Assembly: GCA_017795085.1 (NCBI GenBank)
Contig: CP051246.1
Span: 1-64,000 of the forward strand
DNA: 64,000 nt
Reading direction: 5' to 3'
Source: Salegentibacter sp.
GTDB taxonomy: Bacteria; Bacteroidota; Bacteroidia; Flavobacteriales; Flavobacteriaceae
Shown here: positions 17,293 to 25,973 of the stretch, one piece after another
How the letters are laid out: every line of letters starts with the position of its first letter
How positions within the stretch are numbered: position 1 is the stretch's first letter
Notes under the pieces: model-generated
The model's database searches: none
What the model was told of the DNA's origin: nothing
What the model saw: the letters and a program-made list of their open reading frames with translations, nothing else
Position numbers and translations under genes: made by a program

Positions 17293-17894
17293 AAAAAATG
17301 AAGATAAATACTTATATCTTATGCGGTGGAAAAAGTTCCCGGATGAAAACTGAAAAGGGTCTGGTTGATTTCTGCGGAAAATCTTTTATACAGTATATTT
17401 TAGAAGGAGTAAGCCTGCTTTCAGAAAATATTTTCCTAGTTACGTCAAATACTGATTATAAGAAATTCGGGTATGAATTAGTTAAAGATATTTATCCTGG
17501 AAAAGGCCCTTTAGGCGGAATTTACACGGCCTTAAAGCATACTTCAACAGAAAAAAATTTGATCCTGAGTTGTGATATTCCGCTTATCAATCAGGAAATT
17601 ATTGAAAAATTAATAACAAAATCGGCTCAAAAATATGCTGAAATAAGTTACCTGGCTGATGCTGAAAATAATTTTCCACTTATCGGAATTTATGAAAAGC
17701 ATTTGATGCGGGCTTTGGAATTTAACCTTCAGCATAACGAATTACGGGTACAACAATTTATACGCAGTCGGTATGCCCGAAAAATTAATGTAGCTGCTGA
17801 AGAAGCAAAATTTTTAAAAAATATCAATACACAAGCAGAATTAGCAAGTTTGAAAATAATTTTCCACTTATCGGAATTTATGAAAAGCATTTGA
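17289..17894 (+). CDS. mobA: Molybdenum cofactor guanylyltransferase, C terminus altered by a tandem duplication
   Basis: MobA transfers GMP from GTP to Mo-molybdopterin. The N-terminal nucleotide-binding signature LCGGKSSRMKTEKG (11-24) and the metal-binding LSCDIPL (D96) are intact, as is PGKGPLGGI. Without the duplication the protein would end ...QAELASLI. A perfect 188-bp tandem repeat (17663-17850 and 17851-18038) shifts the frame in the second copy, so the frame now ends with a short foreign tail KIIFHLSEFMKSI. All conserved parts lie before the change, so the enzyme probably still works. The start may be the ATG at 17289 or at 17298. Confidence 0.88.
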   Translation: MKKMKINTYILCGGKSSRMKTEKGLVDFCGKSFIQYILEGVSLLSENIFLVTSNTDYKKFGYELVKDIYPGKGPLGGIYTALKHTSTEKNLILSCDIPLINQEIIEKLITKSAQKYAEISYLADAENNFPLIGIYEKHLMRALEFNLQHNELRVQQFIRSRYARKINVAAEEAKFLKNINTQAELASLKIIFHLSEFMKSI

Positions 17895-18038
17895 TGCGGG
17901 CTTTGGAATTTAACCTTCAGCATAACGAATTACGGGTACAACAATTTATACGCAGTCGGTATGCCCGAAAAATTAATGTAGCTGCTGAAGAAGCAAAATT
18001 TTTAAAAAATATCAATACACAAGCAGAATTAGCAAGTT
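17663..18038 (+). repeat. Perfect 188-bp tandem duplication
   Basis: Bases 17663-17850 and 17851-18038 read as identical by eye. The repeat starts and ends at TGA, so there is a 3-base microhomology at the junction. The unit covers the last third of mobA. 188 is not a multiple of three, so the copies are in different frames. Confidence 0.93.
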
Positions 18039-18057
18039 TGATTTAACCTATAAACCA

Positions 18058-18879
18058 ATGGAAACTTTAACTCAAATACCAAAATGTACAATAGTGGGCG
18101 CTGGTCCCGGAGATCCCGATTTACTCACCTTAAAAGCGGTAAAAGCCCTTAATCAGGCTGCAGTGGTACTGTATGATGCTCTGGTAAATCCTGAAATGCT
18201 GGAACATGCCCCACAAGCTGAAAAAATTTTTGTGGGAAAAAGAAAAGGTTGTCACGCCTACGCTCAGGAGCAAATTAATGAACTTATTGTAAAATTCGCT
18301 AAAGAAAAGGGACATGTGGTACGCTTAAAAGGCGGCGATCCGTTTGTATTTGGTAGGGGAAGTGAAGAAAAAAACTATGCACGGGAGTACGGGGTGGCAG
18401 TAGAAGTGATTTCAGGAATTTCCTCGGCTATAGCGGTGCCGGCTTTCGTAGGAATTCCGGTTACCCAACGCGATATTACCGAAAGCTTTTGGGTAATTAC
18501 CGGAACAACATCAGGCCACAAACTTTCCAAAGATGTAAAACTTGCCGCAAAAACTTCGGCAACGGTGGTGATTTTGATGGGGATGGGAAAACTTGCTGAA
18601 ATCGCAGCTTTATATAAAAAAGAAGCTAAAGATGAAATGCCGATTGCCATTATTCAAAACGGTACCCGAGAAAACCAAAAAGTGATTGCAGGAAGCATTG
18701 GCAGTATTGAGAACCTGGCTAAAGAATATGAGTTAGGCACCCCGGCAATTATAATTATCGGGGAAGTGGTAAAAGAATGTGAAGCTTATAAAAAGCAGTT
18801 AAGCACTACCGAAGTAGATGAATTTATTCTACAAAATCTTGGGTATTTACATATTCCAAAATCAGCTGAATTATGTTAA
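18058..18879 (+). CDS. cobA: Uroporphyrinogen-III C-methyltransferase
   Basis: A 273-residue SUMT that methylates uroporphyrinogen III twice to give precorrin-2, the precursor of siroheme and B12. The SAM-binding signature GAGPGDPDLLT (14-24), the GGDPFVFGRG motif and ISGISSAIAVPA are all present. The protein carries only the methyltransferase domain, without the CysG dehydrogenase/chelatase part. Placement inside the Moco operon suggests shared demand for siroheme and Moco, as in nitrate/nitrite or sulfite metabolism. Its end overlaps the moaD start by seven bases. Confidence 0.93.
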   Translation: METLTQIPKCTIVGAGPGDPDLLTLKAVKALNQAAVVLYDALVNPEMLEHAPQAEKIFVGKRKGCHAYAQEQINELIVKFAKEKGHVVRLKGGDPFVFGRGSEEKNYAREYGVAVEVISGISSAIAVPAFVGIPVTQRDITESFWVITGTTSGHKLSKDVKLAAKTSATVVILMGMGKLAEIAALYKKEAKDEMPIAIIQNGTRENQKVIAGSIGSIENLAKEYELGTPAIIIIGEVVKECEAYKKQLSTTEVDEFILQNLGYLHIPKSAELC

Positions 18880-19109
18880 GGATTAAATATTTTGGGGTGA
18901 TGGCTGAAGTTGCACGTTGTGATGAAGAGAAACTAGCGTTAAAAGACAAGAGTTTTTCAAGCTTAATTTCAGCATTGCATGAAAAATATGCCATTTATAA
19001 CCTGCCGGTACAGGTAGCTGTAAACCGAAAAATTAGAAAACAAAACGAAAATTTCAATTTAGAAGAAAACGATGAAATAGCGGTTTTACCACCGTTTTCA
19101 GGAGGATGA
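18873..19109 (+). CDS. moaD: Molybdopterin synthase sulfur carrier subunit
   Basis: A 78-residue ubiquitin-like protein ending in PPFSGG. The C-terminal Gly-Gly is activated by the adenylyltransferase encoded next and then carries the thiocarboxylate sulfur to molybdopterin synthase. The start overlaps cobA and the stop overlaps moeB (ATGA). An AGGAGG sequence lies directly before the moeB start. Confidence 0.93.
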   Translation: MLRIKYFGVMAEVARCDEEKLALKDKSFSSLISALHEKYAIYNLPVQVAVNRKIRKQNENFNLEENDEIAVLPPFSGG

Positions 19110-20152
19110 TTATGCAACGATACCAAAAACAAATCAGCTTGCCACAGGTTGGCAAGCAAGGTCAGGAAAAACTAAAAAACAGCAAGGTCCTTGTAATAGG
19201 AGTGGGCGGCTTGGGCTGCGCTGTTTTACCTTATCTTGTTTCGGCTGGTATAGGAAACATCGGACTTGTAGATGGTGATCGTGTTGATAAAAGCAATTTG
19301 CAGAGGCAGGTATTGTTCCGGGAAAAATCAGTAGGGAAATTTAAGGTTACCGAAGCCAGAAAGCAGCTTTATGCACTGAATTCTGAAGTGAAAATTGAAA
19401 ATTATTCGGAGTTTTTAAGTGGTGAAAATGCCCCTGAATTGATAAAAAACTACGATTTGCTAGTAGATTGCACCGATAGCTTGGCAGTGCGGTACCTTAT
19501 TAATGACGCCTGTGTGTTAACCGAGAAAAGTTTTATTTATGCTTCGGTTTATAAATTTGAATTTCAGGTTTCGGTTTTCAATTATAAAAATGGGCCGACT
19601 TATCGCTGTTTGTTTCCCGATGAAAAGGCGGAAGTACAAAATTGCGAAGAAGCCGGGGTGTTGGGAACCAGCGTTGGCCTGGCCGGAATGTTTCAGGCTG
19701 GGGAAGTGCTTAAAATTTTACTGGGCACAGGTGAAATACTTTCAGGGAAATTACTGCTATACAACACGCTTTTTAACCGTCAGGAGGTTTTCGAATTCGC
19801 AAAAGATGACTCTCTGAAAATCGATAAAGAATTTTATGAGCGGCAACATCAGCAATTTTTTTCCGAGGAAATTTACGCGGATGAAATAAATGAAAACGCC
19901 TTTTTTCTTGATGTTAGGGAAGCTTACGAGCAACCAAAAATGGATTTTCCTACAATGCTGGAAATTCCATTTTCTAAATTAGAGAATGAGCTTTGCCGAC
20001 TAAATCCTGAAGATGAAATCCTTGTTTTCTGCCAAAGCGGAAAACGCAGCCTGGCTGCTTTAAAAATACTGAAAACTTATAATTTTAAAAATGTAAAAAG
20101 TATTTCCGGCGGAGTTCGGGCTTTACAACAATTGAAGGAAGTGGTTGTTTGA
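19106..20152 (+). CDS. moeB: MoaD-activating adenylyltransferase with C-terminal rhodanese domain
   Basis: A 348-residue ThiF/MoeB-type E1-like enzyme fused to a rhodanese domain. The ATP-binding loop is GVGGLG (32-37). NLQRQ (64-68) and DCTDS (121-125) are E1 signatures, and NCEEAGVLG contains the conserved Cys180. The rhodanese domain (about 262-346) has FCQSGKRS with catalytic Cys309. The first half adenylates the MoaD C terminus and the second half can deliver sulfur, as in MOCS3/Uba4. The paired CxxC zinc motifs of E. coli MoeB are not complete here. A second in-frame ATG lies at 19112. Confidence 0.92.
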   Translation: MIMQRYQKQISLPQVGKQGQEKLKNSKVLVIGVGGLGCAVLPYLVSAGIGNIGLVDGDRVDKSNLQRQVLFREKSVGKFKVTEARKQLYALNSEVKIENYSEFLSGENAPELIKNYDLLVDCTDSLAVRYLINDACVLTEKSFIYASVYKFEFQVSVFNYKNGPTYRCLFPDEKAEVQNCEEAGVLGTSVGLAGMFQAGEVLKILLGTGEILSGKLLLYNTLFNRQEVFEFAKDDSLKIDKEFYERQHQQFFSEEIYADEINENAFFLDVREAYEQPKMDFPTMLEIPFSKLENELCRLNPEDEILVFCQSGKRSLAALKILKTYNFKNVKSISGGVRALQQLKEVVV

Positions 20153-20157
20153 AAAAG

Positions 20158-20385
20158 CTCCTCTCCCTCTGAGAGAGGCGGGGTGAGGGTTTCGCCACGA
20201 ATGTAGAAGGCCTCAATTATTAAATAGGGAGCCTAAGAAAGTTGCAAGAGATTGCTTCAGTCGAACCTCCTTCGCAATGACGATAAAGTTTTTTCGTCAT
20301 TGCGAGCGATATCAGGAGCAGAGCAATCTGTAAAAATAAGTAATTAATTGAGGGATTAGATCCTGAAATAAATTCAGGATGACCT
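20158..20385 (+). repeat. Cluster of dispersed repeats splitting the Moco genes
   Basis: Three repeat types lie side by side. The CTCCTCTCCCTC...GGTGAGGG element is at 20158-20190. An inverted pair is at 20251-20331: ATTGCTTCAGTCGA...TTCGCAATGACG facing CGTCATTGCGAG...AGCAATCT. An inverted TCATCCTGAATTTATTTCAG-type element is at 20354-20385. They could end or reduce transcription between moeB and moaE. Confidence 0.7.
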
Positions 20386-20411
20386 CGATTTATTATAAAA
20401 AGATTAATGAA

Positions 20412-20840
20412 ATGAAAAAAGTATTTATAGAGGGAGCCATTCAACCTGGGTTTGTTGCCGAGGCTATTGCTAAACATCAAAGCAAGAAAAATATTGGAGC
20501 ACATAATATTTTCCTCGGGCAAATTCGCGCCGATGAGGTTGACGGGAAACAAATGAACGCAATAACCTATTCAGCTTATGAAGAGATGGCCGCAGAGAAA
20601 TTGCACGAAATTCGAGAAGATGCTTTTGCAAAGTTTAATCTTACCTGTATGCATATTTATCATAGCCTGGGCAAAGTAAAAGCAGGGGAATTATGCTTTT
20701 TTGTTTTTGTATCTTCAAAACGTAGAAAACAGGTTTATCAAGCTACTGAATATTTGGTAAACCGGGTGAAAAGTGAAGTGCCTATTTTCGGAAAAGAGAT
20801 TTTTGCTTCAAAAGAATTTCAATGGAAAGTTAACGTGTAA
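20412..20840 (+). CDS. moaE: Molybdopterin synthase catalytic subunit
   Basis: A 142-residue MoaE. I place the start at ATG 20412 because it aligns with the family N terminus (MKKVFIEGAI); upstream codons lie in repeat sequence. It contains the GQIRADEVDG and YSAYEEMAAEKL segments and the C-terminal KSEVPIFGKEIF region with the catalytic lysines. With two MoaD it converts cyclic pyranopterin monophosphate to molybdopterin. It ends four bases before moaC starts. Confidence 0.94.
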   Translation: MKKVFIEGAIQPGFVAEAIAKHQSKKNIGAHNIFLGQIRADEVDGKQMNAITYSAYEEMAAEKLHEIREDAFAKFNLTCMHIYHSLGKVKAGELCFFVFVSSKRRKQVYQATEYLVNRVKSEVPIFGKEIFASKEFQWKVNV

Positions 20841-20844
20841 GATT

Positions 20845-21762
20845 ATGGTTGATATTACTCACAAAATAAAAACGCTTCGTTCGGCTACTGCAAAAGCGGT
20901 GGTGAAACTGGGAAGTGAAGCAACAAAAACCGCCCTTTTGGAAAAGAAGGTACCTAAAGGAGATGTTTTTGAAATGGCAAAAACTGCGGGGCTGTTTGCC
21001 GTAAAGAATACGAGTCAGAGTATTCCCGATTGCCATCCGCTTCCGGTAGAATTTACTGCCGTAACCTATGAAACCGAAGGCTTGGAAGTAACCATAAATG
21101 TTACTGTAAAAACGGTTTACAAAACCGGGGTAGAGGTAGAGGCGATGCACGGTGCAAGTATCGTGGCCTTAACGATGTACGATATGCTAAAACCCCTGGA
21201 TAAGAATATTGAAATCGGGAATATCTCCCTGGTGAAAAAGTCTGGTGGGAAAAGCAGTTTTCAACAAAAGAACAGTCGAAAATTAAAGGCTTGTGTTATT
21301 GTTTGTTCCGATAGTATTTCAGAAGGTAAGAAAGAAGACCGCGCCGGGAAGGCTATTATTCAAAAACTGGAAGAAAGCGGCGTAGAAATTGCCTCTTACG
21401 AAGTAATTCCCGATGAAGCCGAACTTATAAGAAACAAAGCGCTAACCTATTCTGAAGAAAATGATTTGGTAATTTACACTGGTGGTACCGGACTTTCCTT
21501 TCGCGATGTAACCCCCGAAGCTTTGGAACCGATTATTGAAAGGCGAATTCCCGGAATTGAAGAGACCATTCGCAGTTACGGGCAGGAGCGTATGCCTTAT
21601 GCTATGCTCTCCCGAAGTATTGCGGGAACTATTGGAAATTGCTTAGTCCTTGCATTGCCGGGTTCTACCAACGGCGCTCGCGAATCTATGGAAGCAGTTT
21701 TTCCCCATCTGCTTCACGTTTTTAAAATTCTAAGGGGAGCAAAACATCCTGAAAATGTCTAA
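20845..21762 (+). CDS. moaCB: Bifunctional MoaC-MogA fusion
   Basis: A 305-residue fusion starting at ATG 20845 (MVDITHKIK). Residues 1 to about 155 are MoaC, with the IPDCHPLPV and EVEAMHGASIVALTMYDM motifs; MoaC makes cyclic pyranopterin monophosphate from the MoaA product. Residues about 165-305 are MogA/MoaB, with CSDSISEGKKEDRAG and YTGGTGLSFRDVTPEA; this part adenylates molybdopterin. The fusion links an early and a late step in one chain. It overlaps moaA by eight bases. Confidence 0.94.
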   Translation: MVDITHKIKTLRSATAKAVVKLGSEATKTALLEKKVPKGDVFEMAKTAGLFAVKNTSQSIPDCHPLPVEFTAVTYETEGLEVTINVTVKTVYKTGVEVEAMHGASIVALTMYDMLKPLDKNIEIGNISLVKKSGGKSSFQQKNSRKLKACVIVCSDSISEGKKEDRAGKAIIQKLEESGVEIASYEVIPDEAELIRNKALTYSEENDLVIYTGGTGLSFRDVTPEALEPIIERRIPGIEETIRSYGQERMPYAMLSRSIAGTIGNCLVLALPGSTNGARESMEAVFPHLLHVFKILRGAKHPENV

Positions 21763-22762
21763 AACCACGGAAGTCCTTACCGATAAATTCGGCCGAAGTC
21801 ATAACTATTTACGTATTTCTTTATCCGAAAAATGCAATTTGCGCTGTAACTACTGTATGCCTGAACACGGGGTGCCGCTTACGCCTCGAAGCGAGTTGAT
21901 GACGGCTGAAGAAATTTATGAGATTGCAAAAATATTTGTAAAAAACGGGGTTGATAAAATCAGGTTAACCGGCGGGGAACCTTTAGTGAGGAAAGATTTT
22001 AGAGAAATCCTTAAAAAACTTTCCACCCTTAATGTAGAGTTGGGAATTACCACAAATGCAATATTAGCCGATAGGTTTATTATCGATTTTAAGAAATACG
22101 GCTTAAAGAAAATCAATTTAAGCCTGGATACTTTAGATGAAAGAAAATTCAAGGTGATTACGAGACGAGATCAGTTTAAAAAGGCCTGGGAAAATATGCA
22201 TTTGCTAATTGAAGAAGGTTTTACCGTAAAAATCAATGCGGTTTTGATGAAGTATTTTAATGAAGATGAGATTAATGATTTTGTGCTTTTTACCCGAAAT
22301 TTGCCGATAAGTGTTCGGTTTATCGAGTTTATGCCATTTGATGGCAATCGCTGGAGCCGGGATAAACTGGTTTCTCAAGATGAAATTATGACTCAGGTAA
22401 CCGAATTTTTTGGCGAAGAAAATATTATTGATTTAGAAAATGAAGCTAATTTCACTTCCCGAGATTTTAAAATAAAAGGATTTCAGGGCAAGTTTGGCAT
22501 TATCAGTTCGGTTACCAATCCATTTTGTGATGCCTGTAACCGTATTCGCCTTACGGCCAACGGAAGGATTAAAAACTGCCTGTTTTCCAATAAAGAAACC
22601 AATTTACTTGGTGCATTTCGTAAAGGAGAGAATATTGAGCCTTTAATTGAACACAGGCTATTTAAAAAGAAAGCCACACGGGCGGGAATGGACAGCTTTC
22701 AAAAACTTCAAAATCCTAAAAAACATAACAACAACCGGAGTATGATTACTATTGGAGGGTAA
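21755..22762 (+). CDS. moaA: GTP 3',8-cyclase (radical SAM)
   Basis: A 335-residue MoaA. The N-terminal radical-SAM cluster ligands are C27, C31 and C34 (CNLRCNYC), followed by LTGGEPLVR. The second iron-sulfur cluster is held by FCDACN and the later Cys in RIKNCLF. The C terminus ends in Gly-Gly, which is needed for catalysis. It makes 3',8-cyclo-GTP, the first intermediate of Moco. It is the last gene of the operon and is followed by a bidirectional terminator. Confidence 0.96.
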   Translation: MSKTTEVLTDKFGRSHNYLRISLSEKCNLRCNYCMPEHGVPLTPRSELMTAEEIYEIAKIFVKNGVDKIRLTGGEPLVRKDFREILKKLSTLNVELGITTNAILADRFIIDFKKYGLKKINLSLDTLDERKFKVITRRDQFKKAWENMHLLIEEGFTVKINAVLMKYFNEDEINDFVLFTRNLPISVRFIEFMPFDGNRWSRDKLVSQDEIMTQVTEFFGEENIIDLENEANFTSRDFKIKGFQGKFGIISSVTNPFCDACNRIRLTANGRIKNCLFSNKETNLLGAFRKGENIEPLIEHRLFKKKATRAGMDSFQKLQNPKKHNNNRSMITIGG

Positions 22763-22831
22763 CTGTTTTTAAATCTTAGCTCTTGGATTAATAGATTGTT
22801 TCGGTTGTATCTCCATCACAATGACATATAA

Positions 22832-22862
22832 GTTCCCTAACCCCTAAAGGGAAATTAATGTG
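22832..22862 (+). repeat. Dispersed repeat, CCCTAA-CCCCTAAAGGG family
   Basis: CCCTAACCCCTAAAGGGAAA between moaA and its terminator. A related sequence with CCCCTTTGGGGGCTAGGGGG lies at 33259-33281 near the carbonic anhydrase gene. Confidence 0.45.
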
Positions 22863-22913
22863 GGTGGGGTATTGTATAATGTAAGAGAGCATTCTTAAGT
22901 TGTTAAACACAAA

Positions 22914-22945
22914 AAAATCCGTTTCTCAATTGAGAAACGGATTTT
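22914..22945. terminator. Bidirectional terminator between moaA and leuS
   Basis: A perfect 32-base palindrome: a 14-bp arm AAAATCCGTTTCTC around AATT, flanked by A runs on one side and T on the other. It lies between the convergent moaA and leuS genes and can end both transcripts. Confidence 0.88.
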
Positions 22946-22969
22946 CAAATCATATAATTTTCAAATCGG

Positions 22970-25786
22970 TTATCCCACAATATTTACAATTTTTCCAGGG
23001 ACAACGATTACTTTTCTAGGTGTTCGTCCGTCTAATTGTTTTTGGGTACGTTCATCTGCCATCACGGTTTTTTCGATATCATCTTTTGGCATATCCAGCG
23101 GAAGCTCCATCGTAAATCGCATTTTTCCGTTAAAAGAAATCGGATAGTTTTTGGTACTTTCTACCAGGTATTTTTCTTCAAATTCAGGATATTCAGCAGT
23201 GACTACCGATTCGGAGTTTCCTAATTTATTCCATAATTCTTCGGCAATATGCGGTGCATAAGGTGCAATAAGTACTGCTAGAGACTCTAAAACTTCCCGG
23301 CTGTTACATTTTTGTGCTGAAAGCTCATTAACGCAAATCATAAACGTGGAAACCGAAGTATTAAAACTGAATTCCTCAATATCTTCAGTCACTTTCTTTA
23401 TGGTTTTATGTAGGGTCTTTAAAGAATCGGCTGATGCTTTTTCTTCGGAAACTTCAAACTGTTCACCGTTGTGGTATAACTTCCATAGCTTTTTAAGGAA
23501 GTTATGTACGCCGGTGATTCCCGCGGTATTCCAGGGTTTTGCCTGTTCTAATGGCCCGAGAAACATCTCGTACATTCTAAGCGTATCGGCGCCGTAATCT
23601 TCACAAATATCATCGGGATTTACCACATTGTATTTGGATTTCGACATTTTTTCGACTTCACGACCAACAATGTAAGTGCCATCTTTTTCAGTTAAAAACT
23701 TTGCGTCTTTAAACTCAGGACGCCATTTTTTAAAGCCTTCAATATCCAATTCATCAGAATGGTTAACTAAAGAGACATCGGCATGAATTGGCTGTACATT
23801 ATTTTCTCCTATTAGATTTTTAGAGACAAAAACATTCTCTTCTTCCAACCTATAAACAAAAGCACTCTGACCTAAAATCATTCCCTGGTTGATCAGCTTT
23901 TTAAACGGCTCTTCAACGGAAAGGTGACCGCGGTCGTGTAAAAACTTTGTCCAGAATCGGGAATATAATAAGTGTCCGGTGGCGTGTTCGCTTCCACCTA
24001 TGTATAAATCTACGTTTTCCCAATATTTCTGGGCTTCTTTAGAAACAAATTCATTTTTGTTTTGCGCGTCCATATAACGGAAAAGGTACCAGGAGCTTCC
24101 TGCCCATCCCGGCATGGTATTTAATTCTAAAGGGAAAACTGTTTTATTATCTATCTTTTCATTGGTTACTACCTGATTAGATTTTGTATCCCAGGCCCAA
24201 ACATTGGCTCGTCCTAAAGGTGGTTCTCCTTCTTCGGTAGGTAGGTATTTTTCAACTTCAGGGAGGTGCAGCGGCAAATGTTCAGCAGCTATCATTTGCG
24301 GCATTCCGTTTACATAATACACAGGGAATGGCTCTCCCCAATAACGCTGTCGACTAAAAACCGCATCGCGTAATCTATAATTTGTTTTACCATAACCCTG
24401 GCCGGTTTTTTCAAGTTCCAGGATGACTTTTTGCAGGGCCTCTTTATACTCGAGGCCGCTAAGAAAATTGGAATTTGCGATTACCGTGCCTTCTTTTCCT
24501 GAAAAAGCTTCTTCAGAAATATCCACGTTTTTAAAAATATTGGGAATAGGAATTTCAAAATGTTTTGCAAAATCATAATCCCGCTGATCGCCACAAGGAA
24601 CTGCCATTACTGCACCGGTGCCGTAGCCGGCAAGTACGTAATCCCCAATCCAGATCGGGATTGGTTCTTTGGTGAACGGATGTTCGGCATAAGCCCCGGT
24701 AAAAACGCCGGTAATGCTTTTTACATCGGCCATTCGCTCGCGCTCGCTACGTTTTGCACTGGTTGCGATATAGGCTTCAACTTCCTCTTTTTGTTGTGTT
24801 GTGGTGATTTTCTTGACCAAATCATGCTCCGGCGCTAAAGTCATAAAACTTACGCCGAAAATAGTGTCGGGTCTTGTTGTAAAAACACCAATTCTGAATT
24901 CTGAATTTTGAATGTTGAAATCGACGTGGGCGCCTACTGATTTCCCAATCCAATTCCGCTGACTTTCCTTTAAACTTTCGGTCCAGTCCAGTTGATCTAA
25001 ACCTTGTAATAGACGCTCAGAAAATGCCGAAATTCGCATGCTCCATTGTGTCATTTTTTTGCGAACCACGGGATAGCCACCGCGTTCGGAAACGCCGTTA
25101 ACAATCTCATCGTTGGCTAAAACGGTTCCCAGTTGTGGACACCAGTTGACTTCGGTTTCAGCTAAATATGTAAGTCGGTATTTTAATAAAATTTCTTGTT
25201 TTTCTTCTGAAGAAAAAGCATTCCAGGCTTCTGCTGAAAATTCTTCTACATCATCATCACAAGCAGCCTTTACCCGCGAATTCCCTTCCGCGGTAAAAAT
25301 TTCTTTTAATTCAGAAATAGGCCTGGATTTATCGGCTTCCAAATCATACCAGGATTCAAAAAGCTGGATAAAGATCCACTGCGTCCATTTATAATAGTCG
25401 GGATTGCTGGTACGCACTTCCCGGCTCCAGTCAAAAGAAAAGCCGATTTTATCAAGCTGTTCGCGATATCTTTTTATATTATTTTCGGTAGTTACTGCGG
25501 GGTGTTGCCCGGTTTGAATGGCATATTGTTCGGCTGGTAGTCCAAAACTATCATATCCTTGCGGATGCAAAACATTAAAACCTTTGTGGCGCTTGTAACG
25601 TGCATAAATATCGCTGGCAATATAGCCCAGCGGATGCCCCACGTGAAGTCCCGCGCCTGACGGATAAGGGAACATATCAAGCACATAATATTTTGGTTTG
25701 TCGGGTGAATTGCTGGCACGAAACGTTTGATTTTCTGCCCAGTATTTTTGCCATTTGGCTTCAATTTCGTTGAAGTTGTAACTCAT
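22970..25786 (-). CDS. leuS: Leucyl-tRNA synthetase
   Basis: A class Ia aminoacyl-tRNA synthetase of 938 residues counted from ATG 25786 (MSYNFNEIEAKWQKYW). An upstream in-frame ATG exists at 25813 but lies outside the family N terminus and inside the promoter region. HVGH (48-51) is the HIGH motif and KMSKS is in EKMSKSKYNVV. An editing (CP1) domain with the TTRPDTIFG motif lies between. It is longer than E. coli LeuS, as is usual in Bacteroidota. The gene runs toward moaA and shares a terminator with it. Confidence 0.96.
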   Translation of the reverse strand: MSYNFNEIEAKWQKYWAENQTFRASNSPDKPKYYVLDMFPYPSGAGLHVGHPLGYIASDIYARYKRHKGFNVLHPQGYDSFGLPAEQYAIQTGQHPAVTTENNIKRYREQLDKIGFSFDWSREVRTSNPDYYKWTQWIFIQLFESWYDLEADKSRPISELKEIFTAEGNSRVKAACDDDVEEFSAEAWNAFSSEEKQEILLKYRLTYLAETEVNWCPQLGTVLANDEIVNGVSERGGYPVVRKKMTQWSMRISAFSERLLQGLDQLDWTESLKESQRNWIGKSVGAHVDFNIQNSEFRIGVFTTRPDTIFGVSFMTLAPEHDLVKKITTTQQKEEVEAYIATSAKRSERERMADVKSITGVFTGAYAEHPFTKEPIPIWIGDYVLAGYGTGAVMAVPCGDQRDYDFAKHFEIPIPNIFKNVDISEEAFSGKEGTVIANSNFLSGLEYKEALQKVILELEKTGQGYGKTNYRLRDAVFSRQRYWGEPFPVYYVNGMPQMIAAEHLPLHLPEVEKYLPTEEGEPPLGRANVWAWDTKSNQVVTNEKIDNKTVFPLELNTMPGWAGSSWYLFRYMDAQNKNEFVSKEAQKYWENVDLYIGGSEHATGHLLYSRFWTKFLHDRGHLSVEEPFKKLINQGMILGQSAFVYRLEEENVFVSKNLIGENNVQPIHADVSLVNHSDELDIEGFKKWRPEFKDAKFLTEKDGTYIVGREVEKMSKSKYNVVNPDDICEDYGADTLRMYEMFLGPLEQAKPWNTAGITGVHNFLKKLWKLYHNGEQFEVSEEKASADSLKTLHKTIKKVTEDIEEFSFNTSVSTFMICVNELSAQKCNSREVLESLAVLIAPYAPHIAEELWNKLGNSESVVTAEYPEFEEKYLVESTKNYPISFNGKMRFTMELPLDMPKDDIEKTVMADERTQKQLDGRTPRKVIVVPGKIVNIVG

Positions 25787-25810
25787 TTTTATTCCCTGTT
25801 TGAATGGCTG

Positions 25811-25818
25811 CAAATTTA
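25811..25818 (-). promoter_or_regulatory. -7 element of the leuS promoter
   Basis: On the minus strand TAAATTTG matches TAnnTTTG exactly, 24 bases before the chosen leuS ATG. No exact TTG lies at the expected upstream spacing. Its position supports the downstream ATG (25786) as the leuS start. Confidence 0.5.
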
Positions 25819-25973
25819 CAATTTTAAACCAGTTATGAGAAGTTAAGGAGCGGGGATTAGTGGTTTTTATCCTGTTTATATTAAGAAAGTGAATTTATCT
25901 ACTTTTTAAATTCATTGTTTTTTAAAACTGTATTTAATACAAGTGATACGCTTATTTTATTCCCACTAATAAG

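Noticed and set aside
20251..20331. Inverted repeat pair that could be insertion-sequence ends
   Set aside because: The arms are about 35 bases with only a short spacer and no transposase. Better explained as a REP-like intergenic repeat.
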